From the NCBI RefSeq assembly GCF_018687715.1, contig NC_056760.1:7291501-7355500 (forward strand): a stretch of DNA of 64,000 bases, in the 5' to 3' direction. Made by a program: the position numbers and the translations under genes. The notes under the pieces are model-generated. The model worked only from the letters and a program-made list of their open reading frames with translations. It was not told where the DNA came from and did not search any database. Origin of the DNA: Carya illinoinensis. Its lineage: Eukaryota; Streptophyta; Magnoliopsida; Fagales; Juglandaceae. Position 1 is the stretch's first letter; each line of letters opens with the position of its first letter. Positions 1 through 12,914 of this stretch are shown one piece after another.

Positions 1-300
1 GTGGGTCCCAATCCAGGTAGATTGCGTACAACGTGTCAAAGGTGGTAGAGGGTGGACGCGAGAATAAAGAGATAAAGCTTGTGCCAATATCTTCTTTCTC
101 ATATTCTTGCCCAAAGTTGTTTTTCTCCACACAAAAAATAAAAAAATAAAAAAAAAACAAAAGTTGAAAGATAAAGCTGAAAGAGCTTTTTGAAATTTGT
201 CAATTACTTTTAATGGATTACTTTGCCACATCATGTGCCTAACATCGAATTGATCATATCTATATCGACCGATCTGTATATAGTTTTTAAAGTCTCACTA

Positions 301-340
<40 letters not shown>

Positions 341-1212
341 AAATAATAATAATAATAATAAAGTGGGATGCTTTTAATGGTATTGATATTCCTTTTAATT
401 AATTTATTTTTTTAAATTTTTGGCTTAATTGAAAGCCTTGTTTTCAGGTTTCAATGGGGTTTTGATGATTTAATTAACTTTGTTGCAAGCTCCCTTTGGA
501 TCACAGCTTAATGTTAATGTATTGATCGAGGTAGCTTTCAGTTCGTAATTAAGTGATATGGAAAGTAGGTTGATCTGATCATAATTATTTAATGAAAGTA
601 TCTTTATTTAATTAATGCAAAACAACCCTCATTTCCAACATCTTTCCCCATTCTATAATGCTGACAAAGAAGCATTTTCCTTACTTTTACTACGAAAGAG
701 ATGCACTTTTTCTTTAGGATGCTTTCCAAGTCCCTTTCTTCTTTTCTTTTTTTTTCTATAAAATTATTGGTATTTTTTTATACACGGCAGTACTGCCTTC
801 TTAATTGGTGCCCATTTTCTTGGTCTTTTATGAATTTTTTTTTTTTTTCTATTTATTCTTCTCTGCAAATAATTGATATTGTAAAATGCAGTTGATCTCA
901 ACACGTACACAAACGTATAGCCATGGTTGAATTTATTATAGAGATAAGAAAAATATGATAGACTTGCCGGTTTAGAAGGGTCAACACGACGTTGTATGGT
1001 ACCCACTATCTGAACAAATTGATAAAAAAAAACAAACATATGTGAGTCGTGACACAGAAAAATTACAAGTTTTTGTGGTCTACGCGGTAGTACTTATCCA
1101 CCCCATCCTAGGCTGTCCAGAAAGACAAGTTCCCTTTCTCACTTTCTTCCCTAGATTTGCTTTTAAATTGTACCTTCATAAAGAAAATTGAATTTTGGGT
1201 ACCGTTGATTAT

Positions 1213-1269
1213 GGAAAGAATTCCAAAGAAGCATGCATGTGGAAAAGAATTCCAAAGAAGCATGCATGT
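1213..1269. repeat. Two-copy tandem duplication, 28-29 bp unit with CATGCATG
   Basis: The unit GGAAAGAATTCCAAAGAAGC followed by ATGCATGT occurs twice back to back, differing by one inserted A. Each copy ends in the palindrome GCATGCATG, which contains the RY core CATGCA bound by B3-type seed regulators. There is no gene close by, so a regulatory role is not supported. Confidence 0.8.
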
Positions 1270-1568
1270 TGCTTCCTGTTATGGTTCTTCATCTGCAACT
1301 TGCTTTAATCAAATCAGGCACTAAAGTCTTCTTTTCCTTTATTTCTTTTCTTTTCCTGGATTACCTTTTTATTTTATTTATTTTTTAATCAATTCTGTAT
1401 TCTTTAATAAACAAAAAATATTTTAAAAGAATAATAGAGCAAGTCCTTGCACGAATTCTAGGTCATTTATTCTATTCTCCTTAAGGAAAATGAGGAGTTT
1501 CATCACTTCATTAATATCTTTCTGATAAATTAATTAAGTAGAACAGAATATTTTACAGCTCATGATTA

Positions 1569-1927
1569 GGGCTTGTTTGGAAAGTAGGATAATCTCATCT
1601 CATTTTAAAATTTCTTATCATTTCCTTTTCAAATATTATTCAAAGATAATAACTTCTTAATTTCAAGTTTTTAACTTTTACATCTAACGTTACCTAATAA
1701 CTACAACTTTTTAAAAATCCAACCAAAACATAAAAAATATACTACTTTTTCAAATTTTAAAATAAAAATTATATTAAAAAACTATACTCTAACGATATTA
1801 TTTTAACTTTATAATATTTTTACTCAATTTTTTCTCTTTTTTTCCAAACCCAATAAATTATCTAATTAACTCAATTATTTTACTACTATTCACATCATTC
1901 TCATCTCAACTCACTTTCTAAACATGC
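1569..1927. mobile_element. MITE family 1 copy (TTTGGA/TGAGATGAG type)
   Basis: The left end reads GGCTTGTTTGGAAAGT and the right end, reverse complemented, reads GGCATGTTTAGAAAGT, so the terminal inverted repeats match at 14 of 16 positions. The interior is AT-rich and non-coding, with the block typical of the family (CATCTCA near the ends; TTTTTAAA-, ATATTAAAAA- and TTTTCAAATTTTAAAAT-like middle). Related copies lie at 14352, 20520, 21262, 21600, 26845, 27744, 34627, 35115, 38039, 44730 and 59135. The GG(G)CTTGTTTGG end resembles Tourist (PIF/Harbinger) elements; that class assignment is inference. Confidence 0.6.
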
Positions 1928-2824
1928 CGACAAAGTCCCAAGACAAAGATAGAAAAAATATATATATTTATCATTCATTTTACCATAATTCTCTCAACAT
2001 TCTATAGACTATGATTTCGTATTAAATGATTGATCCACAAACTAAACATGATAAATAATTTTCAATAATTTAATATCACGTGATGAGACGGTGAGAGGAT
2101 GACAATAAAAATGATGGTGGGTAACATTACTCAAAATAAAAATCTAAAACTAGACATTGCTTTTACTCTGTAATTGAAATGTTTCAATGGGAAGGTTAGC
2201 CAATTGCCCAAAAGAGAGATTGATGGCAGGTTCATGCATCACTTTCCAATTTCCATGTGAAAGGTTCGGAGTAAAAGGTTTCCCACATTGCAAAAGGAAG
2301 GGGAAAAAGCAGAGAGAAACATTACTAATTCTGATTCCATGCGAAGAGACTCATAAATACTAAACAAAAAGCAGATTGTAAAAGGGGAAAAGGTCGATAC
2401 TTTATTCTTTTCCTTTGTTGAAATTGACAGACCAACAAATTTAGTTTGGTACTTTTTTTTGACAGATGAAAGTCCAGCACTGAAATAACAAAAATAGTGG
2501 CCCAATAATACCTACTTTATTTATCCTAATTGTCACAAAAGCTCCCTTAAAAGCACATTTGACACATCAATCCCTCCCTCTATTTAAAAAAAAAAAAAGA
2601 TTTAGATTTTTTTTTAAGATAGAAAAAATCAGATTTCAAATTCCTTTTATTTTAAAGCCAGGCTTTTGAAAGTTTAAAATTTTCCTTTCAAAAAAAATTT
2701 TTAAAACTTGATTATAATATAAACTTCTAATATATGATCCAAACAAAAAAATGAATATTAAAGATCAAAATATTCTAAAAATGTTGTATATATGTATTAT
2801 TTTATCATAGAAATATCTTATCCA

Positions 2825-2972
2825 AAAAAAGATCTTATAAAAATAAATTTATAAACTGACGTGGTTTGATGTGATACGTTAGATTATAATAAGTGATTTT
2901 ATTATAAAATAGATCCAACATCTCATATAAAATTATATCCGTTTGTAAATTTATTTTTATGAAATATCTTTG
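2825..2972. mobile_element. MITE family 3 copy (AAACTGACGTG type)
   Basis: The stretch is an imperfect inverted repeat. It starts GATCTTATAAAAATAAATTT, then ATAAACTGACGTGGTTTGAT. It ends with the reverse-complement version (ATATCC GTTTGTAAATTTATTTTTAT GAAATATC). Similar blocks occur at about 12515-12640, 48040-48200 and 58662-58810. It is non-coding and about 150 bp long. Confidence 0.5.
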
Positions 2973-4448
2973 TGACTGTAATAATTCTATTTTACTAAGT
3001 TTCATTCTCTCTCAGCCACAATCTGAATAAGATGATAGTAATTTAACTTTTGTATTTTGATATGTTCAGACATACTTTTAACATGTAGGTTATAATAACC
3101 AGGTTGACAATATTTGGAATACAGCTAGCCCTTCATCAAATAAAACTATTTATTGAAACAACAACAACAACAATAATAATAATATCAAACAAGCAGGATA
3201 AAAATTGCCCCAAGTGGCCGATCTGTGTGCTGAAACCACTCACCTACACCCCCACTATACCAACTGGAAATTCTCTGTTTTTATATTCATATTTGCGTAT
3301 GCAATCTATTATTTTTATTTTATAAAGTCCAGACGTTGGTGTGAGGCGTGCAAGTTTCAAAGAAAGAATGAGTAGTCATCCCAAAACATTTTTTTTTCTT
3401 TTTTTTTTCCTGCTCTTTCCTTTGCCACAGCACTTCATAGCATTGGTATTCATATATAATTCCTATAATCTTCATTCCTCCTATGGCGATTGTGGTTAGT
3501 TTGCATTTATAATATTGCGGCCGGCAGATTAAGCAGACCGCCAAGCAGGGTTTAGAATTCAAGTGGTTAGATGAGAGACGCCATCCAATTTAAATAAGAA
3601 CGAACCCAAGTCATTCTCGAAGGCCCTACCATTATTTGGAGTCTGGACTATACCCTGAAAGATTCTTAAGAGCTTGTTGGAAGTCATCCGTCTACATTAT
3701 GAAAGCATTCTGGTGAAACTTTGAAAATGAATAAATAAAGAGAATCACGCGTAATAGAGGATAAATAGTCAGTCAATGGAGTGTTCTATATTTTCCAAAT
3801 TCAAATATAGTAAAGGTTTTATCAGACTCTGTAATTTCTTTGTAAAAAAGTCAGTCCTACTAAAATTTTTCATGATAGGATCCATTTATTTACAAAAACA
3901 ATTGCCAAAACCTTGTCTATTTGAGACGTTTAGTAATCATTACTCAAACAATAGAGATTTATATCCCTTTTCCACGGCTACTGATCGTGTCTGGGGCCTA
4001 CACTTGATGATCTGCGGCTTTAGATTTCATTGAGTTCAATATTGATATGGAAAACTAGTCATTCTCCGAGATCAGTTCAAGCATTCAAGTTTATGTGACC
4101 AAAAGTTCAAGATGTGATTATTGCAACACTGAAGATTGCAATGAGAAGCAAACAGACGAATAAAGTCCATTAAAATAATCATATTTTCAGGCATTATGCA
4201 TAAAATATTGCCTCAAATATGAACAATACATTCTATTCCACCTCGAAATTTCATCTAATTGTTTAAAACGTAGATTTAACGAGGAATCAATTAAATGATC
4301 ACAGTAAGATACAAAGAACTCCTACAATTAATTACAGAAGGAAACTAAGAGTATTCACATATATAAAACCGCGTCAGAAGACTTTGTGAACTCAAAGCTA
4401 CAGGTGAGTTGTTTGTCATGGACCCAACCACGTCTTGAGAGGAATAAA

Positions 4449-7400
4449 TCAAGCATCACTCCAGGTATCATCGTCATCCCCATCATCACTCCCAACAGCC
4501 TGAAAAGTTTCTCAACTGTGAGTTTAATAACATTATTCATGGCAGTAGAATGAATATAAAGGAAAAGGGAGGGAAGTAGGACAATAGAAAACCTGGCGAA
4601 TAGCATTTGCTTTCTCCAAAATTGCAGTGACTTTGACATTTGTAGCAGGTCCTGGTGGATGAGTTGGCTTTGGTGTCATCGTGCGTCTCAAGTTAAACGA
4701 CTGGTATAGTATAGAAATAGCACAAGTTAGGCAGAGCAAACTCTCTCGATTGAATTTAATATGTAAACTACAATCACAAGTTTTGATATATACATTCAGA
4801 CACATAAACATGCACAAAATAAACATTAACTTCAGGCCTATGGACCACTTTTCTCTCTATTTTTTGCTTATTTCCATTCCCATCCAAATCAGTCCCGTAC
4901 AGAGATATATTTCATATTCGCCAGGAATTTTAGAAGCAGCCAAATCACAAATGGAAATAGCTACTCACTTTTGATCTGATTTGATGTAGAAAATCTTCTC
5001 TTTCATCCATCTCCTCGGCATTCATAGCTTGATTAGCTTCCTTCTGCTCATTCAACTTCTGCTGATCTTGCTGCTAAAAAATTAAATTCTATGATATGTT
5101 CACTTGAAGACATAATATTACTAATTGAGAAACGGAAATGGACTATACACTACCATGGTACCTTTCCCAGTTGTTCTATAGCAACAGCCTCCTTAACAGT
5201 TTGCTGTTGCTTTTCAGGGGATGGCTTAGGCTGCTGAGACACAGAAGATCCAAAATATTTAGGATCAGATGCATGTGTAAGGGCTTCAGATACATCATCT
5301 TGTTTGCCTTCTATTTCATCCAAATGGGGTTTTGATACCCGCCATTGCACTGGAGGGAGAGGTGGCAGTTGAGGGGTAGGCTGTCCAGAACATTCCAACT
5401 TGAGGAGATTAGAACCTTCATCTGTTACTTGCTGAAGCATAGGGTTCACAGTATCAAAGTTGGGAAGATCAAGTTGAGAACCAGACAGAGAAGGTTCGAC
5501 GTCATTCCCCATTTTTGCACTTCTAATTCCACCATCAATGGGGATGCCATTATTGGTCGCTCCTCCAAGCTCCAGAGAGCTATATACAGATTCAGTTGAT
5601 GAGATTTCACCTAAGGCATCATATAGTTCAAGATCCTTGCATTTGGGGGTTTCACCAGATTCCCACCGCTCTGAATTTGACTCAGAGTGAAGGCTGTGGC
5701 AATCATCTGAAATATAAGGAGATGATCTACAAAATGTGTCATCATCAGACTCAAAACCAAAGTCATTTATAGGAATATCAGGCTCAGGGACCAACTGGAA
5801 TGATTGAAATATGTCTCTTGTGCCTTCAAAACCTTGATTTCCATCGGGAAATTTTAGTTTCAGTTTGGAAGTCTCTAAGCCATTTAGAGGATGGAAAGAT
5901 ATTTTCATATGTTCTAGTGGCGGTGAAGAAGTAAGTGAATATACGGAAGAGCAATGTCCAAGCTGCTCTTCAAAAGTTGTCTCAGGAATTGTTTGATTCA
6001 CAACCCTATGTTGCGCATTAAATTGCTCCAATTCACCGGCATTCAGAGAACTAGCAGGTTCTGTATTGTCATCATGGAGATGTGAAACGTTTTTATACAA
6101 ACCATTTGCTAGTAACCTTCGGCTGAGTCCAAACACCAGAGGTGAGTTTTCATCATTCTCCTGATTGGATTCGGCAGATATGGATTGCACCGCAGTTTTA
6201 GGTGCCATTACACTGAAATTTTCACATTTGGCATCTGTATCAGAAGGTGAAAGTTGCCCAGCTGTCTTCTTAGTTGAGACACCATCTTCTTGATCGTCTT
6301 GGCATGAAGTGGAGGATACAAAACTTGGATGCTTTTCAATGTCTCCAGCTTTCTCATCCAGCATATCTTGCTTCGCTTCATGCTCATCACCTTTTAGCAT
6401 AAACCCATGTGCTGAAGGGCAAACTGTCTCACCTTTACTTCTGTTAGCTAAATCCTGACCCACAGCATTTGACATGGCATAATCAGGAGGTTTTGATGGC
6501 TCAAGTCCTAAAAGGCCACCATTAGTCCAGAATGTAACTGAATGACCACCAGAAAAGTCAGCAGGAGTTTCTTGAGACTTGCAAAAACTGCTAAAGATCT
6601 TATCCGTCGATAGATCCTTGAAATCGGAAATTTGGGAGGCTGAGGATAATGGATTATTAACAACAGATTCCAAATTGGAACCATCAAGAGTATCGGTGCT
6701 TCCATCAAAATCATCATCTACTGGACAGTCTAAATTAGAAGAGATCTGAGGCATCTGTTCAAGCACAACACTCTCTGGGGAAACTGAGTTGGGTATATTT
6801 GATGGCATTCCTTCATTTGAGGAAATGCAGGAAGCAGTATCAGATTCCGACTCTGAATGTTTATGGTCTGAACTATTCACAGGAAGCTGATGGATTTCAT
6901 TTATTACTTCATCATTGATCTTGGAGGCATACTGCTCAACTTCTCTTTTTGTTTGAAAGTCGAGATCATTTTCAGATTCTGATTCAATGGTGTTGAGTGC
7001 ATCCATGTAATCGTCTGGTTCACTTTCGATGTCATTGATCTGATTATCGCTGGAGATTGACTCAAGACTGTTTTCATGATCAAACAGGATATCCATTTTA
7101 TCAATATTTGTAAGGTTAACGGCCATCTCTCCATGTGTATCTATGTCAGACTTCATTGAGTGCATCTCTGGAGCTCCATCTCTATCACTCTGCTGATCAC
7201 TAGGCTCCACTATCTCTGCCTTTTCTTCCCAGGTAACACAAGAAGAACTGGAGGCAATTTGCTCTTGTAATGAACTGGGTGCAAAGTTATCATCCACAGC
7301 CTTGGTTTGTTCATCAGGAAAAATTGAATCAAGGGTATCATTATGCTGCATCAACCGAGAAGAGGGCGATTCTGGCTGTTCAGGTTGCATGGAAGAACTT

Positions 7401-10400
7401 GGACGGAAAACACACTCAATACATCCTGAGCCCGTTCTTGAATCAAAAGAATGTGAATGATCTCCGGGATCAGATTTCAGTGTCATGTCAACAGTGGATG
7501 CTGTATGTGAAGGAGATACCTGGCCATGAGATTTAAACTGCTGACCATTTCTTGAATCAAAAGAATATGAGTAGTCTCCCAGGTCAGAGTTTGTCATCTT
7601 ATCTACAACTGAGGCAGTTTGCAAAGAATTTTGCCCATTGCCAGTAGGAGAACCAAACTGCAATCTGCATAGTCAAATGCTCCATACCTTTTCAATTTGT
7701 CAAAATTAAATTGTGATATGCTTAATCAATTGTAATCGTAAAGATATGTTACCTGCTACTGCGATTGGATATTGATGAACCACGCAATAGTTTTCCATTC
7801 CCCTGTGATGACCTTTTCTTCTGTCCATTTAACCTTTTAATTAGTAGAAATTCTAAATAACAGCAGTCTTAAGGTAAAAGAGTCTGTGCAACTCTAAGTA
7901 TATGTTGCATGGGAACAATAGTTAGAAATATGCAACATATACTTAGAAATCTTATACTCAACCTAACAAAATAAATTTCAAAGGTAATTGCATCCCAGCA
8001 CACTGATGTAAATTAATATTAAGAAAACTCGGAAGCAAATTCACCCCCTAAGCTGGAAACTGATAGAAATTTTGTACGACATGACAATGGAGTATGGAGA
8101 CAAATTGCCCAATTTAAATGAATTTAGAGTACATTATTAGATAGATGGTTATTATAATAATTAGTAAGTGCCATTGAGTTTCTTCATCATGGCTCATGCT
8201 AGTACAGACCTTGCTTCTACGAGCCTTCTTATCAATTTGAACTCTTTCAGTAGTTGCTTCATCAGAGGTAGCTGACGCTTTTTTAAAGAAGGTTGGATCT
8301 GAATATCTCTTTAAACAAGATCCCGGACCACCAGTATCAAATCTGAATGGCAAATCAGAAGGTTCCAACATGCAATAGTCAGGATAAACCTTAGACTTCA
8401 CTATGTCATAATGTTTTAACAGATAAATAAGACAATTTTGAATTTTTATTTTTAAGAAAAAGTTGTAAAAAAGTTAAGAAAAAGTTAATTATACTTGTCA
8501 AGCAGGTGCAAGCGTGGAGGATCGCGACATTCTTCATAGGAATCCATAATAAATCGAGGCAAGTCATTGTAGATGAAGTGATTTTGTTCGTTTCGAATAC
8601 AAGGATGCCATTCAGTACCTGCAAAGGAACTGCTTTACATAAAGGGTTTGAATATCTGAAAAGTTCATATACTACTAAAAGATTATTGACAAGTAGAAAA
8701 AAGTCACTACAAAGAACTCCCAATAAAATAAATAATTTAAGATGAAAATTACGGCTGAACCAGGCCATCTATGAACACCATGCAAGCCCTTTATTAAGTG
8801 CAATATTACTTCACTGACTTGACTTTCAACAATTTTGTACACTAAGACTTAAAGAGTGACTGTTACACAGTGTCCTTGATATTGCAGATATATCCTATGA
8901 AATAATAAGTGATTGGGTAAGAATAAATTTGGGGAATTACCTTCTCATAGTAGTTTCTAGATAAATGAAAAACTTGAAATGCCATTTTTTTTTAAGTCTC
9001 GACAAGGTATGAAAGAAGCAATTAATTCTGCTGAAATGGCCTTCTGTGAATATAGTTTTTATGGGCAGATAGCACTCGATACATGATGCCATATTCTCAA
9101 GAATTGATGGAATATGAAAAAATCCTAAGACATCAGGCTAAAGCACAGGTAAAGAGCCATACCGGCAGTATAAGCAAAATGTATGTGGCTTGTTTGGCTC
9201 AGTACAGCCTTCTCAAGGGGAGGAAGTGCAACTTCAATGTGCTGTACACGAAGCTTCAGTTTATGGCTTCTAGAAGCTGTAGCCATCACTTGCTCCTGCA
9301 AGCCATGAAATACCTCTGCTGCAAATCTGCACCATTTCACAGATAAAGTTTCAGTTGCAATTGTGGCATTACAGTTAAACCAGAAATAAAGAATGCACAA
9401 TTTGAAAGAGTATCTTGATCAAGTTTAATCACAGGTGCTCAGTATTTGCACTATATAAGAGCAATTGTCATAGAGAATATAATCAAGCTTAACTGATTGA
9501 TTGATCCATTTGAACTTGTCCTAGAGAATATTATGTACTTATGTTGAAATCTTTGTCGTAGAGAAAAATTTTACACGAAACAAATAATTCAGGATAAAGA
9601 ACAGTGATTATCTTGAATGAAGATTAAACACCTCTTCCATACCCTTGACAAAAAGGAATGGGGCGTGAAAGGAGAAGTATTAAAAATAAGTCCAAGTTCC
9701 ATAGTTTCTATATTTCACAACTCAGATAAAGCACATTTAAATAACCAGTGAAATTCCAGGATCAAATTTCAGGACGAGCAAATGGTGTGGACACTGAAAG
9801 GTGTCAGTATTAGATCGTGTTCTGAGTGTTAAGTTAATGTCTAATAGCTAAACATTACAGATGTGTATTATGGATACAAATGGTCAACACTCCCACAGTT
9901 GTTGGCCCTCCACTCAGCTTAAGGAGTCCACTGAAAGGTGTCAGTATTAGATCGTGTTCTGAGTGCTAAGTTAACGTCTAATAGCTAAACAATACAGATG
10001 TGTATTATGGATACAAATAGTCAACACTCCCACAGTTGTTGGCCCTCCACTCAGCTTAAGGAGTCCACTGAAGTTAAAGTACATGCTGCTCCTCGCACAA
10101 TCAAGCACCTAAAACTTAAGGAGTCCTGAGTTTTCATTAGCAAAAAGTAAAAACCCATCCAGACCCAAGGTATGTCTTATTCAATTAGAATTTATAGCAT
10201 GTCTATGTGTGCACCCCCACCTTAACGCTTGACCAAGACCTACAAGCTCCCAATTCACATGTTATGCACCGCAACGATAATTTTCATGAATCATGGCGCT
10301 CCGTCCAGTGACGTCTAGGTCTAGTTAATTGAGGAAACAAAGTAACAGGCTACAAAATTTTTTTAACAAGTCTATACTTTTCCATCAACGAAAATTTTCC

Positions 10401-10851
10401 AAGCAGACTAATTTTCTAACCGTTAGCTTTTGAAAACTACTAAAAGACAAAAATCTGCAAGGGAAATGAATTCGCACGCTTGGAGGAAATAAATAAAGCA
10501 ATTTATCACGGAGATTCAAAATTTTCTAACACCTCCCAAGTGAAGGTTTACAGTCTTAAATCAAGCAAGCAAGGGAGCTCAAAGAAATTAACGAACAGTT
10601 TCAAACACGGACAAACGCTCCTAAAAAATATTTGAATAAACAAAGGCAGTGATTTAGTGCAGCACAAACAGAGGAGGGAAGTCAAAATAATCATACTCGG
10701 CAAGATCGCCTAGCTGGCGCAAGATCCCGACGAGGCCAGTGACGGAAGTAGCATCGAGGACGGCCTTAGGATCGTCTCTATCGACGTGTTTGTAAAGGTC
10801 AGGAAGGCCTAGGCCGTACTCGTTCCTCACCTCGAACCTCGCCAGCGGCAT
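4449..10851 (-). CDS. SCAR: SCAR/WAVE family protein (nine-exon gene)
   Basis: Subunit of the plant SCAR/WAVE complex, which activates ARP2/3 to nucleate branched actin and shapes trichomes and pavement cells. I joined nine exons (minus strand): 10697-10851, 9163-9326, 8495-8618, 8210-8342, 7753-7820, 5162-7664, 4969-5073, 4593-4700, 4449-4499. All introns are GT-AG and the phases fit, giving 1136 residues. The N-terminal SCAR homology domain (about residues 1-190) starts [14 protein letters not shown] and includes [19 protein letters not shown] and [20 protein letters not shown]. The huge exon 6 encodes an acidic, Ser-rich, poorly conserved middle, with PPLPPVQWR near residue 985. The C-terminus has a WH2 motif ([15 protein letters not shown]), a connector ([17 protein letters not shown]) and an acidic tail with the conserved Trp (DDTWSDA). 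The VCA spelling looks closest to the SCAR1/SCAR3 group, but I cannot fix the paralogue. The start is the first ATG of the domain. The gene looks intact. Confidence 0.95.
9793..10075. repeat. 137-bp tandem duplication in SCAR intron 1
   Basis: Two complete copies of a 137 bp unit lie head to tail (9793-9929 and 9930-10066), followed by the first bases of a third. The copies differ at about five positions, so the duplication is recent. Each unit contains the stretch TCAACACTCCCACAGTTGTT and GGCCCTCCACTCAGCTTAAG. It lies inside the 1.37 kb first intron (9327-10696) and does not touch splice sites. Confidence 0.9.
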
Positions 10852-12017
10852 TTCCGTCTCTCTTTCTCTCTCTATCTATCCATCTCTTTTTTCCTCAGTA
10901 AATCCTCACAAGTACGCAAATGGAGAAATGAATGCAGAATGCAATAAATGACTGAGAAGGAATTTTTAAATGAAAGAAAATACTCTGAAAGAGAGAGTTT
11001 AGTGAATTAGGTGGGAGAGATTGGAGCAGCTTAACTGCCTCCCCCAAAATTTACAGACAGACACTCGGGACATTGCCAACTCTGCAAGCCATTCTTACTT
11101 GAAAATACTAAAATGGCCTTTGGTTTCGATGGAATGGCAGGTTGACGTTGACCTTTGCTGAAGTGTAGTGTGGGGTTGGTTTTTGGGCCTTGGTGTTATT
11201 TCCCACTTCATCCGAGGATATTTCGGGGATTCAGATAGTTGTCTTTGGTATTTTTTTGCCTCCATTTTTGGTTAAAATACAAAACAAAACGGGAATGCTA
11301 ATAAAATAGAGGAATTGAAATTATTGGAAGAGAAAGATAGAATTACTACCGTATAACAATTTGTTTAATTATAATTATTTAATATAAAAAAAAAAAAAAC
11401 TTTTTATACCCTTGTTAAAATTTAAAATAATATTAAATTATTAAATAATTTGTAAAAGGAGGGAATGTGGAGTTCATTATCATAATCACAATACAAATAA
11501 GAAATGTAAATATATATTATATTGTATTTTATTAAAAGAAAAAAGAAAAATTAATTAAAAGATTGTATTTGAATCTAGAATTGCATAAGCCATGAGTAAT
11601 TCTACGCACTCACTTTGATGGCAAGGATATAAAAAAGACAAGCTCCACATCATTGTCAACCAGTCTATTTGACTACTGAATCCTACGTTATATTTGGCGT
11701 GGGTTTGAGTGTTTGTTTGACTTACGTTGATCTAGTTACCTTTCGCTTCACCCAAAAACAAAGATACAAGCATATATCACATAACTGAGATTTTATTAGT
11801 ACCACCTCCAATTATCATTAAATTAAATAATTATCCAATAATTTTGTTTTTTGAGGAGTTGTGAATCGTGATACCATCATCACGGCGCTCTCCCACTGTC
11901 ACCAATGCCAGCAAAGCTGCGTGGTTGCGCAATCACGTTGCGTGTTTCAAGCGACGGTGGTGTCAAATTATTAAATTTAAAAAAAAAAAAAAAAAAAAAA
12001 ACGCCTCTCTCTAATCG

Positions 12018-12057
<40 letters not shown>

Positions 12058-12247
12058 TATACTGAACAATTTTGTCATACCATTTATTATAAAATAATAT
12101 TTATGTATAACTTTTTATAATTATAATAAATTTAATATTTATGCATCAATCTGTAAGGAGAGGTGTTATAGTCACAAAAAAATCTAATGAAAATAAATTT
12201 ACAAACTTTCATGTACTGTAATATTAATGCCACTCTACAATATGTAA
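10852..12247. other. SCAR 5' leader/promoter region and non-coding spacer
   Basis: Reading away from the SCAR start there is a CT-rich leader (TCTC/CTAT repeats at 10857-10885), as expected for a plant 5' UTR. Beyond it lies spacer DNA with an A-run at 11388-11399, a 20-odd A-run ending at 12001 and a (TA)n run at about 12023-12052. No clear TATA box could be assigned. No coding potential was seen until the RNase H-like remnant. Confidence 0.5.
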
Positions 12248-12515
12248 TTGCTGGGGCAAGTGCATTAAGGAGGGTTATGAATCTATGTTCTTACCTAGGC
12301 TTCTCCAAGGTTATCTTTGAAGGAGACGGGTAGAAGATAGCCAAGGCAACAAATAATTTTCAGGATAACTGTAGAAGTCGGTCCTCTAATTCATGATATA
12401 AAAAGTATGTTGAAGAACAGATTGGGTTGGAAGGTTTCCTTCAACTACCGAGAAACAAATTAGGCTGTACACAATATAGCCAAAATTGTAGTTCAGGAAT
12501 ATATTTGGATGGAAG
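12248..12515 (+). pseudogene. Broken RNase H-like (RVT_3) retroelement fragment
   Basis: Plus-strand reading gives pieces of the plant RNase H-like domain found at the end of LINE-type polyproteins and in derived genes. SYLGFSKVIFEGDG is the strand-turn segment with an acidic residue, KIAKATNN continues in the same frame after an in-frame stop (TAG near 12331), and a second frame then carries WKVSFNYRE, AVHNIAK and IWMEE. So there is at least one internal stop and one frameshift. The upstream part of a polyprotein (reverse transcriptase) is missing. It is a dead fragment; the family call rests on recognising these motifs by eye. Confidence 0.6.
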
Positions 12516-12640
12516 AGTATAATTTATATAATACGTTAGATCTACTTTATAACAAAAATAGTTATATAATCTAACATATTATATCAAATCACATCAATTT
12601 ATAAATTTATTTTTATAAAAAATATCTATAACTAAAATGT
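12515..12640. mobile_element. MITE family 3 copy
   Basis: It contains ATACGTTAGATCTACTTTAT and, on the other side, ATCTAACATATTATATCAAA followed by CATCAATTTATAAATTTATT. This is the same inverted-repeat layout as the copy at 2825-2972. It abuts the RNase H-like remnant. A fragment of the same type (AAATAAATTTACAAACTTTC) occurs just upstream at about 12190-12210. Confidence 0.45.
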
Positions 12641-12883
12641 TTCTCATTTGTAAAACTCAAAAGGGATTACGTATTGTTATCAAAAGAACCACTTTTTCTT
12701 CTCTTTGAGGAATATTTTGCTAGATAAAGGTTATAGGCCAACAAGCAAGAAAATGAGAAGAAAAAGCCAAAAGAGAAGGGAAGAAGGACAATACATTGGA
12801 CAAAATTAACATGCTATATGGTACTATGTCTTGACATCATTGTTTTTCTTTTTTCTTTTTCCATGCTATATGTCGTTTGGACG

Positions 12884-12914
<31 letters not shown>

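Larger units (their letters stand above)
1..4448. other. Gene-free left flank with simple repeats
   Basis: I see no convincing coding region. Open frames here are short, unsupported by family resemblance, and rich in Phe/Lys/Ile from T- and A-runs. The stretch holds an (AT)n run near 310-333 followed by (AAT)n to about 360, a 28-29 bp tandem duplication at 1213-1269, and MITE-like elements at 1569-1927 and 2825-2972 (listed separately). The last 150 or so bases, up to 4448, would be the 3' UTR of the SCAR gene read on the minus strand. Confidence 0.6.

Noticed and set aside
480..520. AAGCTCCCTTTGG resembling part of a miR319-type sequence
   Set aside because: Only a short partial match, with no complementary arm nearby.
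955..985. GACTTGCCGG resembling the 3' part of miR169
   Set aside because: The 5' half does not match and no hairpin partner was seen.
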